Source: Bacteroides sp. CAG:1076
GTDB lineage: Bacteria > Bacteroidota > Bacteroidia > Bacteroidales > Bacteroidaceae
Length of the DNA: 19,279 nucleotides
Assembly (NCBI GenBank): GCA_000436795.1
Contig: HF993171.1
Location: 1-19,279, forward strand
Direction of reading: 5' to 3'
Shown here piece after piece: positions 7,174 to 13,690 of the stretch. The translations under genes were made by a program, and so were the position numbers. The notes below the pieces were generated by a model. The model did no database searches. It had not been told where the DNA came from and saw nothing but the letters and a program-made list of their open reading frames with translations. The stretch's first letter is position 1. Each line of letters starts with the position of its first letter.

Positions 7174-8358
7174 TTATTTAATTCCCAGTTTTTTCTTCAA
7201 TTCCTTAGGAAGTCCATCCTTGTGCATCATCACATAAATGGTCTTGGCACGCACATAACTTTCCGACATGTTCAGATAACCACCGAACTTATTGCTGTCG
7301 GCTGCCCAAGAGTTTTTTGTAATATAATACTTCGTACCATTCTGGTCTTTAGCAATACCGGTAAGATGCATCAAGTGGTCATCGGTCGTTGCAAACGATT
7401 CATACCCCTGCTGACGGACTTCCGGTGTCACGTTCACTTCAGGATAAGGATGCTTGAACTGGAAAACCTCAGCCAGACGGTCACGTTTCGTCATCTGTCC
7501 CCAGCGTGCACGGTCGCTGTCCTTATATTCGTCTACATCATCCACTTCCGGATTAATGGCAACTCCATTCGAGAAAGAAAAGCCCCGTTCGCTCACGTCA
7601 CCATCCCAGCACACCGTATAACCATTGGTCAGTGCATAGTCGGTAGCCTCTATCAGCTCATCCAGCGGCAAGTTATACATGCGGTCGTGCTCCCAGTTAT
7701 CGGGAATCTCAATCTCAAACGGCTTGTAATACGGCTTGTGAGTAAAACTTGTCAGCATGACATAATCATCCGTACAGATACCCAGACTTTCGGCAAAGCT
7801 CTTCGGAGTATACTCCTTTCCTTTATAAGTAAACTTCTCTGGCAATTTACCCATATAAATATCAAACAAACTGTTCATCAGCTGCTCGTATTGCGGAGAA
7901 CATTTTTTCATGTCAATAGCCTGCTTAGCAATAGCCGTCATATAGTCCACCAGTTCCGTATGATTATGAAACTTCGAATCGTAGTTGATGCCCGTATAAA
8001 CCTCTTCCGGAACGATACCTACCTGATTGAAAGCGGTAATCCAACTGGTAGTAATACTGCCTTGTCCGATATTCCCCTTTCCCTGACGCAAGAAATTATC
8101 CTTCAGTTGATTCATGTACTTCTGGCGTACGATAAACATTTCCGAAAGGTCGTATTCCCCCTTTCCCTGACGCAACAGTTCAGCTTCCACAAAAGAAGTC
8201 GTAGCAAAGCACCAGCACGTACCACTGGATGCCTGATCCTTTACGGGAGTGACTTTCTGGTTTACGACCGTTTCAAACTTATATCCTTCATCGTTTTGTG
8301 CCCACAGCGAGGCCGAAGCCAGCAACAAAGCTGCCAGTGTGTAATGTATTGGTTTCAT
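7174..8358 (-). CDS. Exported C1-family (papain-like) cysteine peptidase
   Basis: A 394-residue cysteine peptidase related to the C1B bleomycin hydrolase/aminopeptidase C branch. A signal peptide (TLAALLLASASLWA, cleavage near residue 20) sends it out of the cytoplasm, unlike classic intracellular PepC. The active site is readable: Q42 (oxyanion hole) and C48 in KDQASSGTCWCFATTSF, H328 in DDHLMHLTG (aligning with THAMTFTAV of bleomycin hydrolase), and N349 in TKNSW. A second cysteine, C50, sits two residues after the nucleophile. The insert between Cys and His (about 270 residues) is larger than in papain and fits the C1B fold. It stands alone, converging on the efflux operon. No inhibitor gene or propeptide region is evident, and the mature enzyme begins almost directly at the catalytic domain. 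The substrate is unknown; peptide scavenging in the periplasm or outside is likely. Confidence 0.9.
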   Translation of the reverse strand: MKPIHYTLAALLLASASLWAQNDEGYKFETVVNQKVTPVKDQASSGTCWCFATTSFVEAELLRQGKGEYDLSEMFIVRQKYMNQLKDNFLRQGKGNIGQGSITTSWITAFNQVGIVPEEVYTGINYDSKFHNHTELVDYMTAIAKQAIDMKKCSPQYEQLMNSLFDIYMGKLPEKFTYKGKEYTPKSFAESLGICTDDYVMLTSFTHKPYYKPFEIEIPDNWEHDRMYNLPLDELIEATDYALTNGYTVCWDGDVSERGFSFSNGVAINPEVDDVDEYKDSDRARWGQMTKRDRLAEVFQFKHPYPEVNVTPEVRQQGYESFATTDDHLMHLTGIAKDQNGTKYYITKNSWAADSNKFGGYLNMSESYVRAKTIYVMMHKDGLPKELKKKLGIK

Positions 8359-8390
8359 CTATCTGTTTTTATTTAATAAGTTTACAGCCT

Positions 8391-8398
8391 CAAAAATA
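8391..8398 (-). promoter_or_regulatory. -7 box of the C1 peptidase gene
   Basis: On the minus strand TATTTTTG matches TAnnTTTG, 32 nt before the peptidase start codon. No -33 TTTG is found at the expected distance, so the assignment rests on the -7 box and its position alone. Confidence 0.5.
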
Positions 8399-8541
8399 AT
8401 CAAAAAATATGTCTGCTACGATAAATGCAATACTTATTCTGCCTTTCTCTTCCCTTTTTCAGCTTCCAATCCCCCCAGAGTGTTAATTACTATTAAGCAG
8501 AAAAATATTTTCCATCGGAAATTTTATTCAAAAAGAATTAA

Positions 8542-8577
8542 TTATTTTCTTTGCAAAAAGTTTCCAAAAGAAAATAA
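8542..8577 (+). promoter_or_regulatory. Inverted repeat and weak -7 box before the sulfur-fusion gene
   Basis: A perfect 11-bp inverted repeat, TTATTTTCTTT (8542-8552) and AAAGAAAATAA (8567-8577), surrounds a 14-nt spacer and ends 23 nt before the ATG at 8601. Inside it TTTCTTTG (8546-8553) matches the -7 consensus TAnnTTTG except at its second base. The arrangement could be an operator for the small MarR-type regulator encoded downstream. The repeat is very AT-rich, so chance is a real alternative. The rest of the 242-bp gap (8359-8600) shows only the peptidase -7 box. Confidence 0.4.
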
Positions 8578-8600
8578 TAACAGCATAAAAGAATACACAC

Positions 8601-11039
8601 ATGAAGTACATCATCATTGGAGGAGTAGCCGGAGGAGCGACCGCAGCCGCACGCATCCGCCGCAACACAGAGAAAGCCGAAATCATTTTATTCGAAAAAG
8701 GTGAATACATCTCGTATGCCAATTGTGGCTTACCCTATTATATAGGTGGAGTCATCGAAGACCGTGAACGACTCTTCGTACAGACTCCCGAATCATTCGG
8801 AAAACGTTTCAACATCGATATACGTACCCGTTCGGAAGTAACGGCCATCGATGTAAAAAAGAAGGAAGTAACCGTTCGTTCTTCCGGAAAGACCTACACC
8901 GAATCGTACGACAAACTGCTGCTCTCGCCGGGAGCCTCTCCTGTGCGTCCGCCTCTGCCGGGCATTGATACCGAAGGCATCTTCACCCTGAGAAACGTAA
9001 ACGATACCGACCGCATCAAGAGTTACATGCAGCAGAAAGCTGTGAAACACGCTGTCATAGTAGGCGGCGGTTTCATCGGTCTGGAAATGGCGGAAAACCT
9101 TCATCACAGCGGCATCGAAGTTTCGGTTGTAGAAATGGCCAATCAGGTAATGGGACCTATCGACTATTCGATGGCGGCTCTGGTACACGAACACCTGCAA
9201 CAGAAGGGTGTCCGGCTGTATCTGGAACAGGCTGTCGAATCGTTCGAGAAAACTGCCGAAGGAATAACAGTCAACTTCAAGTCGGGTATTCAGGTGAATG
9301 CCGAAATGGTATTGCTCTCTATCGGTGTACGGGCTGAAACCCGTCTGGCAACCGAAGCCGGACTGAAGCTCGGCGAAATGCGAGGAATCTATGTAAACGA
9401 ATATTTGCAGACGTCCGATGAATCGGTCTATGCCGTAGGCGACGCGATAGAATTTCCGCACCCCATTACACACAAGCCGTGGTTGAACTTCCTCGCCGGA
9501 CCGGCCAACCGCCAGGCTCGTATCGTGGCAGACAACATGGTATTCGGCAACAAAATCAAATACGAAGGTTCTATCGGCACAGCCATCGCAAAAGTATTCG
9601 ATTTGACCGTAGCCTCAACCGGACTTCCTGCCAAGCGACTGAAACAAATGGATATACCTTATTTGTCGGCTACTATCCATTCCAACTCGCACGCCGGCTA
9701 TTATCCGGGCGCATCGATGCTGGATATAAAAATCACCTTCTCTCCTACCGACGGCAAGTTGTACGGAGCACAGATTGTAGGCTACGACGGAGTGGACAAA
9801 CGCATTGATGAATATGCACTGACCATCAAACGGAACGGAACAGTATACGACCTGACGGAGCTGGAACATGCCTACGCTCCCCCCTTCTCGTCGGCAAAAG
9901 ATCCTGTAGCCCTGTCAGGGTATGTAGCAGGCAACATTCTGAGTGGAAAAATGAACCCGATCTACTGGCGCGAACTCCAGCAAGCCGACCTGAAGAAAGT
10001 GACGCTGGTAGATGTGCGTACCGCCGACGAATACAGCTTAGGCAAGATTCCAGGCGCCATCAACGTACCACTTGACGAGTTACGCGAGCGCATGAACGAA
10101 ATTCCGTCCGACAAGCCTGTTATTGTTTACTGCGGTGTAGGACTGAGAGGATATCTAGCATCGTGCATACTGAAAGACAACGGCTATCAGGATGTGCGCA
10201 ACCTGATTGGAGGCATCAAGACCTACAAGGCTGCCACTACCCCTGTCTGCTTGCCGGAACAACCGTCGTCTTCCTGCCAGTCCACTACCTCCTGCTGCCG
10301 GCCGACCACGGAAAAAGTCATAAAAGTAGATGCTTGCGGCATCCAATGTCCCGGTCCCATCATGAAACTAAAGAAGACCATGGAAACGCTGAACCCAGGT
10401 GAACGTCTTGAAATACGGGCAACCGATGCAGGTTTTCCGCGCGATGCTGAAGCATGGTGCAAAAGTACCGGCAATCGTTTTCTGGAGAAATCGGCGGCAA
10501 GCGGTACGTATCGGGTAGTGATTGAAAAAGCATCTTCCTGCGAAAAGGCTGTCAGAGAAATCAATACAGAAGCAGGGAAAACTTTCATTCTGTTCAGCGA
10601 TGATCTTGACAAAACATTAGCTACCTTTGTGCTGGCTAACGGAGCTGCTGCCACAGGAAAGAAAGTGACGATATTCTTTACATTCTGGGGATTGAATGCC
10701 ATCAAGAAGGTACACAAGCCACAAGTGAAAAAAGACATCTTCGGAAAAATGTTCGGCATGATGCTTCCTTCCAGTTCACTGAAGCTGAAATTGTCGAAGA
10801 TGAATATGGGCGGTATCGGAACACGTATGATGCGCTATATCATGCAACGCAAGGGCATTGATTCATTGGAATCACTCCGTCAACAGGCAATCGACAATGG
10901 TGTAGAATTTATAGCCTGCCAGATGTCAATGGACGTCATGGGCGTAAGCAAAGAAGAGTTGCTGGATAATGTAACCATAGGAGGTGTGGCTACTTACATG
11001 GAACGCGCAGAACAGGCTAATGTAAACTTGTTTATTTAA
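8601..11039 (+). CDS. CoA-disulfide reductase-like flavoprotein fused to rhodanese, TusA and DsrE-like modules
   Basis: An 812-residue cytoplasmic multidomain protein. Residues 1-445 are an FAD/NAD(P)H disulfide reductase of the CoA-disulfide reductase/NADH oxidase group: FAD motif IIIGGVAGGATAAARIRR, active-site C42 in YANCGLPYY, second dinucleotide motif VIVGGGFIGLEMAE, FAD motif VYAVGDA, and the C-terminal YAPPFSSAKDP motif. Residues about 455-545 are a rhodanese domain with C511 in the canonical six-residue loop CGVGLR. A cysteine-rich linker (C550, C559, C565, C566) leads to a TusA domain with C583 in CGIQCPGP. The end (about 655-812) resembles the DsrE/DsrF family, with C773 in FIACQMSMDVMG. 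Rhodanese, TusA and DsrE proteins all carry persulfide sulfur on cysteine, so the chain probably reduces CoA disulfide or persulfide/polysulfide and relays sulfur internally. The true substrate is not known. The next gene starts 4 bp later. Confidence 0.9.
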   Translation: MKYIIIGGVAGGATAAARIRRNTEKAEIILFEKGEYISYANCGLPYYIGGVIEDRERLFVQTPESFGKRFNIDIRTRSEVTAIDVKKKEVTVRSSGKTYTESYDKLLLSPGASPVRPPLPGIDTEGIFTLRNVNDTDRIKSYMQQKAVKHAVIVGGGFIGLEMAENLHHSGIEVSVVEMANQVMGPIDYSMAALVHEHLQQKGVRLYLEQAVESFEKTAEGITVNFKSGIQVNAEMVLLSIGVRAETRLATEAGLKLGEMRGIYVNEYLQTSDESVYAVGDAIEFPHPITHKPWLNFLAGPANRQARIVADNMVFGNKIKYEGSIGTAIAKVFDLTVASTGLPAKRLKQMDIPYLSATIHSNSHAGYYPGASMLDIKITFSPTDGKLYGAQIVGYDGVDKRIDEYALTIKRNGTVYDLTELEHAYAPPFSSAKDPVALSGYVAGNILSGKMNPIYWRELQQADLKKVTLVDVRTADEYSLGKIPGAINVPLDELRERMNEIPSDKPVIVYCGVGLRGYLASCILKDNGYQDVRNLIGGIKTYKAATTPVCLPEQPSSSCQSTTSCCRPTTEKVIKVDACGIQCPGPIMKLKKTMETLNPGERLEIRATDAGFPRDAEAWCKSTGNRFLEKSAASGTYRVVIEKASSCEKAVREINTEAGKTFILFSDDLDKTLATFVLANGAAATGKKVTIFFTFWGLNAIKKVHKPQVKKDIFGKMFGMMLPSSSLKLKLSKMNMGGIGTRMMRYIMQRKGIDSLESLRQQAIDNGVEFIACQMSMDVMGVSKEELLDNVTIGGVATYMERAEQANVNLFI

Positions 11040-11043
11040 CTGC

Positions 11044-11418
11044 ATGGAAAAAATAAAATGTATATGTGTCATGAGAGAGCTGCTTAAAGCTCTCTCCGAA
11101 CTGGAAAACCAACTGGTAACAACATATGGAATTTCGCTGAACGAAGCAATGGTACTGTGCAGCATCGGCGGGGAAACTGTTGCGGCGGGAACCATCGTAG
11201 AACGTACAGGCATGACTCCTTCGCACGCCTCGAAGACCATCAGTCTGATAGAAAAGAAGGAAATGGTTGCCAGATTTCTGGGAAAACAAGATAAGCGCCA
11301 GATGTATTTCACACTGACCGGCAAAGGTAAGGGCTGTCTGGAAGAAATAAAGAAACAGGGAATAAACGTGCCCGAACTGCTACAACCGCTGTTCGACAGC
11401 TACAGTGAAAATCTGTAA
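11044..11418 (+). CDS. Small MarR-type winged-helix regulator
   Basis: A 124-residue MarR-like DNA-binding protein, shorter than the usual 140-150. The helix-turn-helix is around residues 47-72 (GTIVERTGMTPSHASKTISL) and the wing around residues 79-91 (LGKQDKRQMYFTL). It contains four cysteines: C6 and C8 close to the N-terminus, C39 and C98. Starting 4 bp after the sulfur-fusion gene and reading the same way, it is almost surely co-transcribed with it and may regulate it. A cysteine switch responding to oxidants or reactive sulfur is possible, as in OhrR-type MarR proteins, but not shown. ATG at 11044 is used; an in-frame ATG at 11071 would remove C6 and C8 and most of the first helix. A terminator follows 45 nt after the stop. 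Confidence 0.82.
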   Translation: MEKIKCICVMRELLKALSELENQLVTTYGISLNEAMVLCSIGGETVAAGTIVERTGMTPSHASKTISLIEKKEMVARFLGKQDKRQMYFTLTGKGKGCLEEIKKQGINVPELLQPLFDSYSENL

Positions 11419-11462
11419 GTGCACCCGACTAACCTGCGTATTGACGAACGTCGGACTGCAAC

Positions 11463-11516
11463 AAAACAAGCCAAGAGATTTCTGCTGTTTCTTGCAGAAG
11501 ACTCTTGGCTTGTTTT
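11463..11516 (+). terminator. Terminator of the sulfur-fusion/MarR operon
   Basis: A perfect 15-bp stem AAAACAAGCCAAGAG / CTCTTGGCTTGTTTT (11463-11477 with 11502-11516) has a second stem nested inside (TTCTGC with GCAGAA). The right arm ends in TTGTTTT. It is 45 nt downstream of the MarR-type gene and reads well as an intrinsic terminator on plus; it may also stop minus-strand read-through. Confidence 0.85.
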
Positions 11517-11542
11517 CAAGAAAATTTGTACAAAAGTTTTTG

Positions 11543-11558
11543 TTTTTTGTACAAAAAA
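11543..11558. repeat. Perfect 16-bp AT-rich palindrome, second of two TTTGTACAAA copies
   Basis: TTTTTTGT followed by ACAAAAAA is a perfect palindrome. A shorter copy of its core, TTTGTACAAA, lies at 11525-11534, centre to centre 21 bp away. Both sit between two convergent terminators and overlap the T-tract of the minus-strand one. No function is evident. Confidence 0.5.
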
Positions 11559-11599
11559 TAAAAAAACATCGAGAGATCTTTAGAAAGACCTCCCGATGT
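11550..11599 (-). terminator. Terminator of the SusC/SusD transcript
   Basis: Read on minus, a stem of 14 or more base pairs joins ACATCGGGAGGTCT and AGATCTCTCGATGT (plus positions 11586-11599 and 11566-11579). It pairs with G-U wobbles only on this strand (they become A-C mismatches on plus). It is followed by TTTTTTTATTTTTTG. It lies 27 bp after the SusD stop codon and is a typical intrinsic terminator. Confidence 0.88.
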
Positions 11600-11626
11600 A
11601 AATCTTAAACTTATATCAGATTCCTA

Positions 11627-13669
11627 TTACTCCTGAGCAAGCCCATATCCATTGGTAATCTTACCTTTAGACATAGTCAATGTTTCGAACGGCATAGGCC
11701 AGTAAAGTCTGGGAGCTACATTACCGGCTTTTACACCCGGCAACAGATTGGTATCGGTATAATGCTCTTTATATTTAACCAAATCTACACCCCAATTTAC
11801 TTTTTCATAACCTTCTGCTATCAACGCTGCAGCCTCGGGACCATTCGGATCAATATATTTAAACAATCCTTTGATTGCGAGATTATGCGCAGTTCCTTTC
11901 ACATTATTTGCCACTGGTGTCGTACTATAATCATACTGTCCTCTCCATCCCGGGTACAAGGCAGGATTACTTTCATCAGGATCATAAGTCAGCGGATTTT
12001 CCAACTCAACTTTCTTCACATAAATATAAGCTGGAATTTCATTTCCGTTTGCAAAACGATGGTATCCCTGAGCTTCAATGTCATTGACCATCTGAAGCAT
12101 TTCCTGACGTACCGCCAGTGCTTTTTCCAGGAACTTGCCAGAACGCAGCATATCCCAGCGGCGAATACCTTCACCGGCAAATTCCAATTTACGTTCCTGC
12201 ATAATCGCTTCTTTCAGCTTCTCGCCACTTGCACTAATATTATGTTCTGTGTTTCCAAAGGCACGCTCACGAATCTGGTTGACCAAGTTCACAGCTTCAC
12301 CATCCTTATTCAGTTCAGCTTTGGTTTCTGCCTGCATCAGAATCACATCGGCCAGACGCATAACCGGCCAGTTCATACCAGAAACTCGCTGAGCTGCGGT
12401 ATAAGGAGGATTCATTCTGTTTTCATCCCATTTGTTTGTTGCGATACCTCCATTCAGTTTACTACCCGGGACGAATGACAACATAGCTTCATTTCCATCC
12501 CCCTGACTTCCTGTTACCGCAACACTTGCATCTCTACGCATATCTCCCTCCTCGTATTCACCATAGTAGAAGGTAGGAAGAATACGTACAGCAGCAAAAC
12601 ATTTACAAGGAGCAGCATTTTTACTACCGCCATTCGAAGGACGTCCAAATCCATAACCATATTCACTTGTGGTAGTCTGTCCACTCTGTCCCCCCTGAAT
12701 GTTACCAATTTCGAACAATGATTCAGGACTGATTTCCAAATCGTGCTGATACTGGAAATGACGCTGGAAAGGATTGTTTGCATATCCTCTTTCATCCACG
12801 GTTACCAGATGAGCAGAACCTATGTTATCAAAGACATTCTGAAATGCAGTTTCGGCAATACGATAATAATTGAGATAGTCGCTACGACGCGCGTATACAC
12901 ATTTATACTCTTCTACTCCTATTTGTTCAAACTGTAAATCACCATACAGTCCGGGAACATCCGTACGAATAGTCTGATAACCGGCAGCATACAAAGCAGC
13001 TTCTCCGGCTAAAGCATAAGCAAATGTTTTAGACAAACGTTCGGCAGTAATCCCATTTTCGCCCAACTTATACATTAACGGAGCAACTTCATTCAGCGAA
13101 GCAATCACATTGTCGAGAATATCGTAGCGTGAAGTCAGCGTATAATCCAGTACATAATTATTTTCGTATCCATAAGGAACATCACCATAATGCTTTACCA
13201 AATTGAAATAACAGAAAGCACGCAGTGCCAATGCCTCACCATACAGATGTGTCCATGTAGAAACACGTCCTGCCGCAAGATCTTCCTGAAACGCCGGCTT
13301 TGCCTTTATCAGTTCTGCAATCTTCGCCGTACGAGCTATAATTGTATACAACCCGTTGAAGCCGGAATTTGCAGAAGTAATGGACAACTGTTCCGGCAAC
13401 AGTCTTGCATTCAAATTATTCGCAGAACCTTGTTCCGGATACATCTCAACATCCGAGCCAACCGGGTCGTTCCACAAATAAACACCCATCGCACAATTCT
13501 GACGATAGTTAGCATAGCACCAAGACAAGGTCTTGAAAGTTTCATCTTCCGTAGAAGTAACAAACTCGTCGTTTGTCTTTCCCGGAGAAGGAGTTTCCAA
13601 AAAATCACTGCATTGGATAAATGACATACTCAAAGCCAATGCCGACATATAAGTTATTATTTTTTTCAT
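11627..13669 (-). CDS. SusD/RagB-family surface glycan-binding lipoprotein
   Basis: Outer-membrane lipoprotein that captures oligosaccharides and forms the lid of the SusC transporter. The signal peptide ends in a lipobox with C20 (SFIQC), followed by SDFLETPSPGKTNDEFV, the usual SusD beginning. The N-terminal TPR-like region contains ALRAFCYFNLVKHYGDVPYG (around residue 150), a strong family signature. The C-terminal part holds MRLADVILMQAETKAELN and REERKLEFAGEG-like text (here MQERKLEFAGEGIRRWDMLRSG). At 680 residues it is longer than most SusD proteins (about 500-600). It starts 21 bp after the SusC stop, so the two are co-transcribed and form one complex. The glycan bound cannot be read from sequence; the linked enzymes hint at pectin or a related plant polymer. 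Confidence 0.95.
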   Translation of the reverse strand: MKKIITYMSALALSMSFIQCSDFLETPSPGKTNDEFVTSTEDETFKTLSWCYANYRQNCAMGVYLWNDPVGSDVEMYPEQGSANNLNARLLPEQLSITSANSGFNGLYTIIARTAKIAELIKAKPAFQEDLAAGRVSTWTHLYGEALALRAFCYFNLVKHYGDVPYGYENNYVLDYTLTSRYDILDNVIASLNEVAPLMYKLGENGITAERLSKTFAYALAGEAALYAAGYQTIRTDVPGLYGDLQFEQIGVEEYKCVYARRSDYLNYYRIAETAFQNVFDNIGSAHLVTVDERGYANNPFQRHFQYQHDLEISPESLFEIGNIQGGQSGQTTTSEYGYGFGRPSNGGSKNAAPCKCFAAVRILPTFYYGEYEEGDMRRDASVAVTGSQGDGNEAMLSFVPGSKLNGGIATNKWDENRMNPPYTAAQRVSGMNWPVMRLADVILMQAETKAELNKDGEAVNLVNQIRERAFGNTEHNISASGEKLKEAIMQERKLEFAGEGIRRWDMLRSGKFLEKALAVRQEMLQMVNDIEAQGYHRFANGNEIPAYIYVKKVELENPLTYDPDESNPALYPGWRGQYDYSTTPVANNVKGTAHNLAIKGLFKYIDPNGPEAAALIAEGYEKVNWGVDLVKYKEHYTDTNLLPGVKAGNVAPRLYWPMPFETLTMSKGKITNGYGLAQE

Positions 13670-13690
13670 AATTTCATTTTTTATAATTCA

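Noticed and set aside
7222..8376. A 384-codon open frame on the plus strand opposite the C1 peptidase gene
   Set aside because: Its translation has no recognisable domain and a composition rich in R, I, H and L typical of an antisense shadow; the minus-strand protein has a signal peptide and an intact active site.
8793..9473. A 226-codon minus-strand open frame inside the sulfur-fusion gene
   Set aside because: It lies wholly within a well-supported reductase domain and reads as low-meaning antisense sequence.
11762..12478. A 238-codon plus-strand open frame opposite the SusD gene
   Set aside because: Antisense to a clear SusD coding sequence; the product looks like noise rich in F, I and H, with no domain or promoter.
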